DNA of 64,000 nucleotides from Actinocrinis sp035605935 (lineage in GTDB: Bacteria > Actinomycetota > Actinomycetes > Streptomycetales > Catenulisporaceae). Shown one piece after another: positions 27,003-36,281 of this stretch. A model generated the notes under the pieces. That model searched no databases. It was not told where the DNA came from and worked only from the letters and a program-made list of their open reading frames with translations. Position 1 is the first letter of the stretch. Each line of letters starts with the position of its first letter. The translations under genes and the position numbers were made by a program. The stretch spans positions 1-64,000 of the forward strand of contig NZ_DATNGK010000051.1 in assembly GCF_035605935.1 (NCBI RefSeq). Reading direction: 5' to 3'.

Positions 27003-29192
27003 ATGTCAGCACTGCGCGATGCGGCCGGCGCCTCACCGTCGAGACGCGACTCCTTCCACATCTTCGGCGCAACGATGCCGCCGAGTGGTGCGCATCCGCT
27101 TAACCACCGCGTATGGGGGCGCGGCCTGGCGACGAAGGGGTTGGGTGTGGTAGCCGAACGGCTGCGACCGGAGTCGTCCAGCGCGACGCAACCGTCATTG
27201 CACGACACCGTGATCTGCGTGAGGGCTCCGCTCATGGCGGTGTCCGCCCGCGACGGCCAAATCCGAAGCAGCGGCGCCCAGGGCTATTACCTCGGAGATC
27301 ACCGTTCGTTGAGCCGGTTGGTGCTCACCATCGACGGACACGAACCGGTGATGCTGTCCGGATTGCTGCGGAACGCGAACAGAGCCTTGTTCGTGGGCCA
27401 TTGGGCGCCGGACGGTTCCTCGGGCACCACAGAGCCGCAGTTCGTCGTGCGCCGCAGCCGCGAACTCACCGACGAGATCCGCGAGCAGATCGAGATCAAG
27501 AATTGCGACCGCGATACCTGGCAGTTGCGCGTGTCCGTCGAGATCGCCTGCGAATACGCCGACATCGCCGAGGTGAAGGCTGGCACTCGCGGCTTGCCAG
27601 GGACGGTGCACGAGGTACACGACGACGTGCTCGGCTGGTATTCCTATCGAGAAGCGATCGACAGGGACGAACACGAGACCCCGCGCACGCTCGTGCACAC
27701 AATGCCGAGGGCGGACAGCGTTTCCGTCGACGGGCAAGCCGACGGCGCGGCCGCCGTAGTCGGGCGCTTCACGTGGAACGTCCAGCTGAAACCAGCGGAA
27801 TCGTGGACGGCGATTCTCACCACGCAGCAGCCGGAGCCGCCGAAGCAGTTCCCTTTCCAGCGCCCACGCGGAGCAGCCTCCTGGCTTCGCGCGCCACTTG
27901 TTCCCCGGGGTGACTCCAGCGCGCTGGATCGGCTCGTCGAGAACAGCTTGGCGGACCTGGACGCGCTCAGACTGACCACGTCACGCCGCGAGGAACCGGC
28001 CGTTCCCGGACTCAGCGAGGGAGAGTTCGCCGCGGCAGGAGCACCGTGGTTCCTCACCCTCTTCGGACGCGACAGTCTGTGGACAGCGCGCATGCTGCTT
28101 CCGATCGACCGCGGCCTCGCGCTCGGGACGCTCGCGACGCTCAGCCGCTACCAGGGCGACAAGCACGATGGACACAATGAGGAACGCCCAGGCAAGATCC
28201 CACACGAGCTTCGCGCGGGAGAGACGAACCACGGCGACACCCTGAGCCTGCCGCCGGTCTACTACGGCTCGGTCGACTCGACCTTGCTGTTCATCATCTT
28301 GATGGTCGAGTCCTGGCGGCAGGACAAGGACGATGAGGCGATCAAAGCACTGTTGCCGGCCTTGCACAGCGCGCTCAATTGGCTGGAATGGCAGTCCGCC
28401 GATCATGAACTCGGCTTTGTGACGTACCAGCCGAAACCCGGCCAGCTCTCGCATCAGGGCTGGAAGGATTCGCCCGAGGCGGTCACCTTCGCCTCTGGCC
28501 AGCCCGCCGACGGGCCAATCGCACTGTGCGAAGTCCAGGCCTACGCTTATGAGGCCGCGATGGGCGCGGCGGACTTGCTTGAGTACGTCGAGGGTCCGGC
28601 CGCCGCGGCGCGCGCGAGCGGCTGGAGGGAGTGGGCCGCGCGGCTAAAGAGCCGCTTCCGAGAGGCCTTCTGGGTCGAGGATGCTTACGGTCACTATCCG
28701 GCGATCGCGCTCGATCGGGATTCGATCAAGGTCGACGGCCCGTCGTCCAACATCGGGCACCTGTTGTCCGGAGGTCTGCTCGACGACGACGAAGCACAGG
28801 AAGTGATCGAGCTGCTGTTCGCGGACGGGCTGAATTCGCAGTGGGGCGTGCGTACCCGCAGCGAGGAACTGGTCAGCTACAACCCGTTCGGCTACCACTG
28901 TGGGTCGGTCTGGCCGCACGACACGGCGATCACCATTTCTGGCTTGCTCGGGCGGGATCGGCAGCGGGCTGAGACGCTCGCGCGCGGCCTGCTTGACGCG
29001 TCCGCGGCGTTCGGCTTCCGGCTGCCGGAACTCTTCGCCGGCATCAGTCGCAAGGAATCTCCCCAACCGGTGCCCGTGCGCGCGGCCTGCATGCCGCAGG
29101 CTTGGGCTAGCGCGTCGGCGATCGTTATCGCACAGGCGCTCGGTGCACTCGACGATAACAACTCGCGAGGGGGCATGCGGGAGCGTGGCTGA
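27003..29192 (+). CDS. Glycogen-debranching-type amylo-alpha-1,6-glucosidase
   Basis: A 729-residue protein with an N-terminal beta-rich domain (from about ICVRAPLMAVSARDGQIRSS, then GAQGYYLGDHRSLSRLVLTI), followed by an (alpha/alpha)6 glucosidase barrel. Conserved barrel motifs are PWFLTLFGRDSLWTARMLLP and HCGSVWPHDTAITISGLLG. Members hydrolyse alpha-1,6 or related glucosidic links in glycogen-like polymers. The chosen ATG 27003 has no close ribosome binding site; a strong AGAAGGAGGAG lies 17 bases upstream, so the true start may be an unusual codon near 26988. It stands alone and is convergent with the TIR/NB-ARC gene. Confidence 0.85.
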   Translation: MSALRDAAGASPSRRDSFHIFGATMPPSGAHPLNHRVWGRGLATKGLGVVAERLRPESSSATQPSLHDTVICVRAPLMAVSARDGQIRSSGAQGYYLGDHRSLSRLVLTIDGHEPVMLSGLLRNANRALFVGHWAPDGSSGTTEPQFVVRRSRELTDEIREQIEIKNCDRDTWQLRVSVEIACEYADIAEVKAGTRGLPGTVHEVHDDVLGWYSYREAIDRDEHETPRTLVHTMPRADSVSVDGQADGAAAVVGRFTWNVQLKPAESWTAILTTQQPEPPKQFPFQRPRGAASWLRAPLVPRGDSSALDRLVENSLADLDALRLTTSRREEPAVPGLSEGEFAAAGAPWFLTLFGRDSLWTARMLLPIDRGLALGTLATLSRYQGDKHDGHNEERPGKIPHELRAGETNHGDTLSLPPVYYGSVDSTLLFIILMVESWRQDKDDEAIKALLPALHSALNWLEWQSADHELGFVTYQPKPGQLSHQGWKDSPEAVTFASGQPADGPIALCEVQAYAYEAAMGAADLLEYVEGPAAAARASGWREWAARLKSRFREAFWVEDAYGHYPAIALDRDSIKVDGPSSNIGHLLSGGLLDDDEAQEVIELLFADGLNSQWGVRTRSEELVSYNPFGYHCGSVWPHDTAITISGLLGRDRQRAETLARGLLDASAAFGFRLPELFAGISRKESPQPVPVRAACMPQAWASASAIVIAQALGALDDNNSRGGMRERG

Positions 29193-29207
29193 CGCGGCGG
29201 TCCTCGG

Positions 29208-32200
29208 TCAGGCGACCGCAAGCTGTCTTATCTGCGCGGCTCTGGCACGCAGGGTGTTAGCGGTTACGCGATCATCGTGTGCCTGGGAGATCTCCGCTAG
29301 GGACTGGAGAATCCAGACCAGCGCAGGATGGTCGCAGCCATAACGCTCTTCCAGAATGCGCTGCGCCTGCAGGAGTGCCCCCATCGCCTTTTCCTCTTCC
29401 CCCAGTGCCATATAGACCGGCGCTAGTCGGCTCAGAGCCTTCGCCAGGTACGGGTGTCCGTCAGGGTACTTCTCGCGATAGATCCGATATGCCCGCTCTA
29501 GGGTTTCCTTCGCTCTGGCCTTCTCGCCGAGCGCCAGCTGGATGGACCCGAGTTTGGCCAGGCACGAGGCCAGTTTGTGTTCCTCGTCGCGCTGCCGCGC
29601 CTCGTGGATCTCAGTAACCTGCGTGAGCAACCGGTGCGCCGCCGCGAGTTCACCGGTTCGGCGGTAGATGTCTCCCAGATACTTTCGAGCCTGGGCGACT
29701 TCGAGATGGCCGGCTGGCAAGGCGGGCTCCATGATGGCGATCGCGGTCTCCAGCTCATCCCTGGCTTCGTCCCACTGGCCGAGATCGCGGTGGACGACTC
29801 CGATGTTGACATGGTTCACCGCGGCCTCGATGGCGGACGGCCCCTTGGCGCGCACGCGCTCGTTCAATGCGAGGGCTTGCCGCTGAGCGCGCAGCGCCTC
29901 GCCGAGCCGTCCGGCATTGCGCAGGATGGTGCCCCGGATCAGCAGCGCGTCCGCGATCCCGTCCTCATTAGCGCCGACCTCGCGCAGGATGCGCTCTGCC
30001 CGCCGCGTGCAGGCCACTGCCTCTTCGTTCCGATCGGCGAACTCCCGCAGGATCTCGGCGAGGCGAATCAGCGCTCTGGCGATCAGCGGATGCATCGGAT
30101 CAAGCAACCGCTCCCTGATGGCGAGGGCCCGCTCGGCGCTGTCCCGCGCCTGCTGCAGCTGAGCGAGCGGGAACTGGGACTGCCCCAGGTGGTACAGACA
30201 CTCAGCCACGCGCAGGTCGTTGGCGCCATACAGCTCCTCACGAATAGTCAGCGCCCCACGCAGGTAATCCTGAGCCTGCCGCCACTCGCAGCGACCATGC
30301 AGATAGATCCCGGCCAACAGCAGCAGGCGGGCGGTTTGCTCGTCTTTGATCCGGAGCCGATGCAGGACATCCGTCGCTTCCTGCACGTGCGGCATGAGGA
30401 ACGCGCAGGCACTCCACGCGCTGGGCTCCTCGGGATGCCGCGGGAAGGCTCGCAGCAGCAGCCGGATCGCGGTTGCTCGCCAGAGTTGCTGTTCCTCTGG
30501 GCTCAGCGCATTGCGCACGGCGGACTGAACCTGGGAGTGCACGTCGAACCGGTCGGACATCGCCTCGATCAGCGAGAACCTGCGCAATTGACTGATCATC
30601 TGACCCCAGGCGCGCTCGTCCGTCATCACCGCGCTCAGCTGCGCGGGCAGGACGTCGGCATGGTCCGTGATGATCTGCCGCGGGATGTTCTCCGAATCGA
30701 ACATGCTCAGGAAGGCAAGCATCTCCCGGGCCGCGGGCGCGCCCTGCCGCGCATGCATGATGAGCAGCAGCGAATAGCCGCCGGCGACCTCGCTGCTGTT
30801 GAGCTGACTTGCCGCAATGACCTCGTCAGGATGGTCGCGTAGCCGCTCGCAGAACGCGCTGAGCGTGGTCCCGGTCTCTCGGATGAGCGTCGTCACTTGG
30901 ACAAGACTGATTGGCAGCCGCCCGAGCCGCTCAACCAGCCATCTGAGCGTCTGCGGATCCCCGGCCGCTTCGGGAATCCGCTGGGTGACGAACTCCTCGG
31001 CCTCCTCGGCGGTGAGCGGATCGAGGCGCAGCGTGTGCGAGGCGCGGCTGTCCCAGCCGGTGGCGACCCGCGAGGTGATAAGCACATGACCGCGCTTCGT
31101 CGCCGGCCAGTAGGAAGACGCTCGGATCGACTTGGGATCGTCGACATCGTCGAAGACGAGCAGCCATCTGTCCCGCTGGCGCAACGTGGACCAGAGATGG
31201 TTGACCGTCTCGTCGTGGTTGGCCTTTTCCTCGAGACCGAGCGCTTTCGCCAACTCGATCAAGTCGTTAATCGCACTGACCGGGGTGCTCGCGCCGACCC
31301 ACCAAACGAGGTCGTACTCGCTCGCGTAATCCCACGCATACTGCAGAGCGAGCTTGCTCTTGCCGACCCCGCCGAGTCCGTGGATCACGACCGCGTTCAG
31401 TTCCGCGGACCGAGTCGCCCGCAAGTCCTGAGCGGGATGCAGAAGCCGGTGGAGCTCGTCGATCTGTCCGCGCCTGCCGACGAAGTCGGCGTCCGCGGCG
31501 CGCAGCTTGGCGATCGCGGGACCGCGGCTCGGCAGCGGAGAACCGACCGCGATCGCGTTCGGGCGCGGCGCGGGAAGTTGCTCCCTGCGCAAGCGATCAA
31601 GCAATGCCTCCCGCCACTCCTCGGCATCGGGATTGGTCAGGTTGATGGCGACGAGACTGCGAGTGTCGGCATCCATATCGAATGACTCGACGAGCACGGG
31701 CAGTATGACGGGCAGTGAATCGTCCGCGGCCAGCTCGTTCGCGAGTTGCGGAAGGGCGGTCTGCCACGAATGGCCCTCCCGTCTCGCGGCCACGTAGGCG
31801 CGGGAAATCAGCACGAGAACGCAGTCGATTCCCCGCAACTGTTCTTTCGCCACACGCGTCAAATCGTCATCAGAGTCCTCTGACGCCGCGTCAGGCAACC
31901 CGTAACTCTCGGCCGCGGTGGATCGTTCCTCCCATCGGCCCCGATGCGCCAGGTAGCCCCAAGCGTCGAGCTGATCAACGATCCAACGAGCCCAGTCCCG
32001 GTTGCTGGGATGGAAGCTGACCAGAACCGAGGGCGGCGTTTTGACGTGTGGTGGGAGGAGCTGGCCGGCGCCCAGAAGCCCAGCCCTGGTGGCGTCATCA
32101 GATCTCGACGAGTCGACCTGGAACACGGTGCTGAAACCGATCAAGAAAACGGCGATCACGCTGACCGTGATCAAAACCGGCCGTGATCCCACGCGGCCGG

Positions 32201-32291
32201 CCAATATGGCAGCCAGCGTGCCGATACCGCTGATCATGCCGATGACGTTCGGCCAACTGCGCCAGCGCCGCTTCGTCTCCCCCTCAGCCAT
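29208..32291 (-). CDS. Membrane-anchored TIR-like / NB-ARC / TPR protein (STAND NTPase)
   Basis: A 1027-residue multidomain protein. In order: two membrane spans (about 15-33 and 38-58); a TIR-like domain (about 86-235, SVLVSFHPSNRDWARWIVDQ, then LDAWGYLAHRGRWEE and CVLVLISRAYVAA); an NB-ARC ATPase (about 268-600, P-loop GLGGVGKSK at 305-313, Walker B WLLVFDDVDD, sensor-like GHVLITSR); and a long array of tetratricopeptide repeats to the end. This is the layout of actinobacterial STAND proteins, including the FxsT-like group, and of several anti-phage sensors. The frame extends to 32507. ATG 32291 starts the sensible sequence but has GGAG only one base before it, so the start is uncertain. 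It is divergent from a glycosyltransferase. Defence or signalling roles are inferred. Confidence 0.88.
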   Translation of the reverse strand: MAEGETKRRWRSWPNVIGMISGIGTLAAILAGRVGSRPVLITVSVIAVFLIGFSTVFQVDSSRSDDATRAGLLGAGQLLPPHVKTPPSVLVSFHPSNRDWARWIVDQLDAWGYLAHRGRWEERSTAAESYGLPDAASEDSDDDLTRVAKEQLRGIDCVLVLISRAYVAARREGHSWQTALPQLANELAADDSLPVILPVLVESFDMDADTRSLVAINLTNPDAEEWREALLDRLRREQLPAPRPNAIAVGSPLPSRGPAIAKLRAADADFVGRRGQIDELHRLLHPAQDLRATRSAELNAVVIHGLGGVGKSKLALQYAWDYASEYDLVWWVGASTPVSAINDLIELAKALGLEEKANHDETVNHLWSTLRQRDRWLLVFDDVDDPKSIRASSYWPATKRGHVLITSRVATGWDSRASHTLRLDPLTAEEAEEFVTQRIPEAAGDPQTLRWLVERLGRLPISLVQVTTLIRETGTTLSAFCERLRDHPDEVIAASQLNSSEVAGGYSLLLIMHARQGAPAAREMLAFLSMFDSENIPRQIITDHADVLPAQLSAVMTDERAWGQMISQLRRFSLIEAMSDRFDVHSQVQSAVRNALSPEEQQLWRATAIRLLLRAFPRHPEEPSAWSACAFLMPHVQEATDVLHRLRIKDEQTARLLLLAGIYLHGRCEWRQAQDYLRGALTIREELYGANDLRVAECLYHLGQSQFPLAQLQQARDSAERALAIRERLLDPMHPLIARALIRLAEILREFADRNEEAVACTRRAERILREVGANEDGIADALLIRGTILRNAGRLGEALRAQRQALALNERVRAKGPSAIEAAVNHVNIGVVHRDLGQWDEARDELETAIAIMEPALPAGHLEVAQARKYLGDIYRRTGELAAAHRLLTQVTEIHEARQRDEEHKLASCLAKLGSIQLALGEKARAKETLERAYRIYREKYPDGHPYLAKALSRLAPVYMALGEEEKAMGALLQAQRILEERYGCDHPALVWILQSLAEISQAHDDRVTANTLRARAAQIRQLAVA

Positions 32292-32625
32292 ACTCCTTCG
32301 CCTTGACCTCAGCCACCCACCCCCAGTCACTCTCATGGAAGCGCTACTCAGGGTGCTGCGCAAGCGAGCGTCGAGGCACCTTTTAGTCCGTAGGACGCCA
32401 ATTGCCGCAGCGAATTTCGGGAAAACACCTCGCGCGGCCGCCAGGGGTGGTAATCCATGAGTGTCACTCCCACCCCACCGGGCGGCTCGGCGAACCCAGC
32501 GCGACACGCTGCACCAGGCAGGCGCCTACCGGCCCACCTTGCCCCGAAAATGATCGCGGGCAATCAGGCCAAATACCGGCAAACCGCGCCGGTGACCGCA
32601 GTCCATCCAGAGGAACGGTGCAGGG
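32292..32625. other. Divergent region between the TIR protein and the glycosyltransferase
   Basis: 334 bp holding the start regions of two divergent genes. Frames extend from both genes but carry no recognised sequence. I see no repeat or RNA gene. Confidence 0.4.
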
Positions 32626-33918
32626 ATGTGGAAGTTTCGAGCCGCGGGCGGCGGGCTCACGGTCGGCCTGGTTCATTGGGCGCTGCCACCGACCATCGGC
32701 GGCGTGGAATCACATCTCGCGGACTACATCCGGCTGCTCACCCAGCGCGGCGTCAAGGTCGTGGTGTTGACCGGCGAGCGCAAGCCGCTCCAGCAGCTGG
32801 CTGATCTTGCGGAAATCCACAGCAATCCGCTGCTTCGCCTCGCCGGCGGCGGCGAGGTGCCGGATGACGGCCCGGAATGCATCGACGAGCTGACGACTTG
32901 GTTCGGACAGGTGCTGGCCGGCAGCGGGGTGGACGTCGTGCACGCTCACAACCTGCACTACTTCTCCTCTGCCCCGGCGACCGCGCTCAACGAGGTGTGT
33001 TGGAAGCTGGACATCGCCCGTCATCACACCTTCCACAATTACTGGGCGGACGGCGCCCAGTTGGCTGGCTTGATCGAGAACTGGGAGGGCCGGTGGGCGA
33101 ACTCCGAGTTCGTGGCGGGACTCTGCGACGACGGCTACCTCGGATCGCGCCCACGGACCCGCTATATGGGCATCGACCCAGACCGTTTCATTCGGCGGCG
33201 TAAGCCCTTTGAGGGGCGCGACCCGACTACAGACAATCCGGCTCTCGCCCCGCTGATCCTGCAACCGGCCCGGCTGCTGCGCTGGAAGGGCCCGATGACC
33301 TCGGTGCGGATGCTCCGCCTTCTGCACGACAACGACTATCGCGCGCGACTTCTCATCACCGACACCAGCCAGTTCATCGACTGGGACGACGAGCGCAAGG
33401 CACTCAGGGCCGAGCTCAACGACCAGATCGATGAACTCAAGCTGTCGCGTTGGGTCGAATTCAGCGATGACGTCTTCTACGCGGGGATGCCAGAGCTGTA
33501 CGACGAGGCTGACATCGTGATCAATCCGTCTCACGGCGAACCGCTCGGGCTGGTCGCGCTGGAAGCGATGGCCGCGGCACGCCCTGTCGTCGTCACGGAC
33601 TCCGGCGGCATGACCGAGACCTTCGACCAACGGACGGGCGCCGTCGTCGCCGACGACAGGAGCCTGGCGGAAAACCTCTTCGAGGCTGTGCGCGGCTTCC
33701 TCGATGACCCGCGCAGCGCGGTCAGGTCGGGACGCCGCGGGCGCAGGCATGTGGTCAAGAACTTCCACATGAACGTGTATGTGGACGCGATGCTCGATGC
33801 GTATCGAGCCACCCTGAAGCCGCAGAAGGCTCGGCTCGCGGCGGAAAGCGTCAGCACATCGGCGCCCCATGAGGAGGCATCCATGTCACCTGTCGGCGCG
33901 TCAAGCGGTGCCCAATAG
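32626..33918 (+). CDS. Glycosyltransferase, GT4-like
   Basis: A 430-residue GT-B glycosyltransferase. The N-terminal Rossmann domain has the glycine loop VHWALPPTIGGVESHLADYI and VVHAHNLHYF. The C-terminal domain has the donor-binding loop DIVINPSHGEPLGLVALEAM, in which the E..G.V.LEAM pattern is typical of GT4. It probably transfers an activated sugar to an unknown acceptor. The last ~35 residues are low-complexity, and an internal GAGGAGG with ATG near 33883 could start an 11-codon peptide, most likely by chance. It has a strong hairpin downstream. The GTs of this type near hydrolases are often involved in cell-surface or natural-product glycans, but no such cluster is present here. Confidence 0.88.
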   Translation: MWKFRAAGGGLTVGLVHWALPPTIGGVESHLADYIRLLTQRGVKVVVLTGERKPLQQLADLAEIHSNPLLRLAGGGEVPDDGPECIDELTTWFGQVLAGSGVDVVHAHNLHYFSSAPATALNEVCWKLDIARHHTFHNYWADGAQLAGLIENWEGRWANSEFVAGLCDDGYLGSRPRTRYMGIDPDRFIRRRKPFEGRDPTTDNPALAPLILQPARLLRWKGPMTSVRMLRLLHDNDYRARLLITDTSQFIDWDDERKALRAELNDQIDELKLSRWVEFSDDVFYAGMPELYDEADIVINPSHGEPLGLVALEAMAAARPVVVTDSGGMTETFDQRTGAVVADDRSLAENLFEAVRGFLDDPRSAVRSGRRGRRHVVKNFHMNVYVDAMLDAYRATLKPQKARLAAESVSTSAPHEEASMSPVGASSGAQ

Positions 33919-33930
33919 GCGATCTCAAGT

Positions 33931-33977
33931 AAGAGGCCAGGCGGTCGCGGTCCGATAGTGGACCTGCCTGGCCTCTT
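33931..33977. terminator. Long hairpin after the glycosyltransferase
   Basis: A perfect 12-bp outer stem AAGAGGCCAGGC/GCCTGGCCTCTT, with an inner GGTCC/GGACC stem in the loop. It lies between the converging glycosyltransferase and tRNA-Gly and may stop both transcripts. Confidence 0.75.
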
Positions 33978-33981
33978 GCTG

Positions 33982-34055
33982 TGGAGCGGGTGACGGGAAT
34001 CGAACCCGCGCTGTCAGCTTGGGAAGCTGATGTTCTACCATTGAACTACACCCGC
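33982..34055 (-). tRNA. tRNA-Gly (anticodon CCC)
   Basis: On the minus strand the acceptor stem is GCGGGTG/CACCCGC, the anticodon loop TTCCCAA between TCAGC and GCTGA, and the T arm GCGGGTTCGATTCCCGT. The 3' TCCA is encoded. It lies just upstream of dcd in the opposite direction. Confidence 0.94.
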
Positions 34056-34192
34056 AGGATGCCTGCTGCGGCCTGTCCTTTGGGGGGCGGGCCGAGGGTT
34101 AGGTTACCAGACGGCGACGCGGGGTGGCGGCGTGGCGGGCTCGGGGTGGCGCGGGGGGATGGGACCTGTTGGTCGCGCCGTGGGTGGCGCGA

Positions 34193-34198
34193 TACGGT
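34193..34198 (+). promoter_or_regulatory. -10 element abutting the dcd start
   Basis: TACGGT ends six bases before GTG 34205 and no Shine-Dalgarno sequence is present, so transcription may begin at the start codon. Confidence 0.4.
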
Positions 34199-34204
34199 CG
34201 GTGG

Positions 34205-34786
34205 GTGTTGCTCTCAGACAAGGATCTGCGCTCGGAGATCGGCGCAGGGCGGGTGCGGGTCGAGCCGTTCGATGACTCGATGGTGCAGCCGTCGTCCATC
34301 GACGTGCGGTTGGACCGGTACTTCCGGGTATTCGAGAACCACCGGTACCCGCACATCGACCCGGCGGAGGAGCAGCCGGATCTGACGCGGCTGGTCGAGC
34401 CCGAGGGCGATGAGCCGTTCATCCTGCACCCGGGGGAGTTCGTGCTGGGGTCGACCTACGAGGTGATCTCGCTGCCGGACGACATCGCCTCGCGGCTTGA
34501 GGGCAAGTCGAGCTTGGGGCGGCTGGGGCTGCTGACGCATTCGACGGCCGGGTTCATCGACCCGGGGTTCTCGGGGCACGTGACCTTGGAGCTGTCGAAC
34601 GTCGCCACGCTGCCGATCAAGTTGTGGCCGGGCATGAAGATCGGGCAACTGTGTATGTTCCGGCTCTCCTCCCCTGCCGAGCACCCATACGGGTCGGCGG
34701 TCTACGGCTCGCGGTACCAGGGCCAGCGGGGGCCGACGCCGTCGCGGTCGTACATGAACTTTCATCGCACGAAGGTGTCTGACTGA
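34205..34786 (+). CDS. dcd: dCTP deaminase (probably dUMP-forming)
   Basis: A 193-residue trimeric dCTP deaminase. The start VLLSDKDLRSEIGAGRVRVE, the core MVQPSSIDVRLDRYFRVFEN and the active-site region EGKSSLGRLGLLTHSTAGFI, DPGFSGHVTLELSN are almost the same as in mycobacteria and Streptomyces. The M. tuberculosis enzyme is known to make dUMP directly by combined deaminase and dUTPase action, and this one is so similar that the same is likely. The longer upstream frame lacks family sequence. GTG 34205 has a -10 box but no ribosome binding site, so the mRNA appears leaderless. Confidence 0.95.
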   Translation: MLLSDKDLRSEIGAGRVRVEPFDDSMVQPSSIDVRLDRYFRVFENHRYPHIDPAEEQPDLTRLVEPEGDEPFILHPGEFVLGSTYEVISLPDDIASRLEGKSSLGRLGLLTHSTAGFIDPGFSGHVTLELSNVATLPIKLWPGMKIGQLCMFRLSSPAEHPYGSAVYGSRYQGQRGPTPSRSYMNFHRTKVSD

Positions 34787-34841
34787 CCGTGCCGGGCGGC
34801 GCTGAGACTGAGCGTGTGACAGGGATGCGGGGGTGGCAGCG

Positions 34842-35294
34842 ATGCGCTGGCCGATGGGGACTGCTGACGCGGACGTAGTGACGGTGTACGCGCAGCGGCT
34901 TGCGGATCCGGACAAGGTGTTGGCCGCGGTGAGTGCTCTAGGCACTGGCGATACGTTTTGCGCGACCGTGCCTGACGGCGCCGACGGGCTTGATGCCGGT
35001 ACGCCGGGGTACAGCGCGACGATTTCGGACACCGTGGCGACGTTCGTCGTCGAGGTGACGCAGGATCCGTTGTTCGGGGAGGCGCCTGCCGCGCTGTCGG
35101 ATTCCGGGTGGGAGCCTTCGTCGCTGACGAGCTATCAGATCTCGGTCGCCTCGCTTGGACCCGGGTCGGATCGGCTGCGCTACCGGCTGGCGAAATCGCT
35201 GCTAGAGGCGACCGGCGGCGTGCTGATCGGATCGGATGGCGCGCGGATGGGCGTGGAGTCTTTGGCGGATGCGACCTGGGGCTCGCTCTGGTAG
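34842..35294 (+). CDS. Hypothetical protein
   Basis: A 150-residue protein that I do not recognise. It is acidic and mixed alpha/beta with no membrane span or signal peptide (MRWPMGTADADVVTVYAQRL at the start). The tail MGVESLADATWGSLW is tryptophan-containing and may pack as a helix. An alternative GTG start lies at 34833; ATG 34842 has GGGGGTGG at a good distance. Same direction as dcd, 55 bp downstream, so cotranscription is possible. Confidence 0.6.
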   Translation: MRWPMGTADADVVTVYAQRLADPDKVLAAVSALGTGDTFCATVPDGADGLDAGTPGYSATISDTVATFVVEVTQDPLFGEAPAALSDSGWEPSSLTSYQISVASLGPGSDRLRYRLAKSLLEATGGVLIGSDGARMGVESLADATWGSLW

Positions 35295-35372
35295 CGCAAC
35301 AGGTGAGCCGATACGGGTGATTTATCGGCCTGCGCTCCGCGTTCCCACTCGTGCCGCTGCGAAAGTGTGGCC

Positions 35373-36248
35373 ATGGAGCGTTGGAGCCAGAGCCTGTCCC
35401 GCGTCACCGGGCCGCTACACGTGCGCACGGTTCCGGGTCTGCGGCGGCACGAGGAGCGCTGGGCCGACCCGGAGCGGCTGCTGAGCGACAATCCGGTTTT
35501 ACTGCTGGCCGGGCCGCGCACTGCCGCGTCGATCGAGGCGTTGGTGCGTACGTGGAACCCGACGCCTACGCGCGATGAGCATGGCGTGTTGCATGTCGCG
35601 GACGGCGTGCGGTGGCATGGGCCGTTCCATCTGGATCCGACGCTGGCCGCGCAGGCCGACCTGCCCGGCGGTTGGTCGACGGCGTACGTGGCGGAGGCTC
35701 CGCGTCGCCGGGTGCGTATCCCGGACGGCCGCAACGCGGAGGCATTGCGCCGGCGTTATCCGCGCGACATTCCGACCGGGCCGGAGGCACTGGCCTGGTC
35801 ACTGGTGACCGGGCTCGCTCGGCTGCTTGGGGGCGCGGCACGTCTGCCCGGTTGTCCAACTTACGTCGCGGAGCCGAGCGAGACGGTGTTCTGCGTATAC
35901 GGGCACGAAGCGCTGCCCTGGCAGGTGCTGCGTTCGGTACTCGGTCTAGCGATTCCGGACCTGGGACGCAATGGCGCGTTGGCGGCTAACGACTACTGCC
36001 TTGACCGGCCCGGAGTACTCGAGATCCGCGTGCAGCCGTTCGGCGCTGACGAGTTCCTGCCCTACGCACTGCGCTCGCGATCGGACGATGGATGGCCGCA
36101 CACGGTATACCGCTTCAGCTTGGTAAAGCAGGCGACTGCGGCGGAAACGGCTTCACTGATCGAGCGGGTGCGTAACACGGCGGTGCTGCTGGCCGAGGTG
36201 ATCGGCGGGGTGCTGCTGGATGAGGATGGGTTTCCGGTGAGTACCTGA
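35373..36248 (+). CDS. Hypothetical protein
   Basis: A 291-residue soluble protein of unknown family (MERWSQSLSRVTGPLHVRTV at the start). It has a well-ordered mixed alpha/beta composition and two cysteines near the middle (PGCPTYV and VFCVYGHE), and ends with VIGGVLLDEDGFPVST. There are no catalytic motifs that I can name. It is probably a real gene: it has normal codon use for the window and its shadow frames do not look like proteins. A GTG at 35367 is an alternative start. Confidence 0.6.
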   Translation: MERWSQSLSRVTGPLHVRTVPGLRRHEERWADPERLLSDNPVLLLAGPRTAASIEALVRTWNPTPTRDEHGVLHVADGVRWHGPFHLDPTLAAQADLPGGWSTAYVAEAPRRRVRIPDGRNAEALRRRYPRDIPTGPEALAWSLVTGLARLLGGAARLPGCPTYVAEPSETVFCVYGHEALPWQVLRSVLGLAIPDLGRNGALAANDYCLDRPGVLEIRVQPFGADEFLPYALRSRSDDGWPHTVYRFSLVKQATAAETASLIERVRNTAVLLAEVIGGVLLDEDGFPVST

Positions 36249-36281
36249 CCACGTGACTGCGTGACCGCCGACGGACGACAG

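Noticed and set aside
33883..33918. An internal GAGGAGG plus ATG at the end of the glycosyltransferase gene, coding an 11-residue peptide.
   Set aside because: It is in the same frame as the glycosyltransferase; its tail lacks the FxSxx ending that would link it to the TIR/NB-ARC protein.
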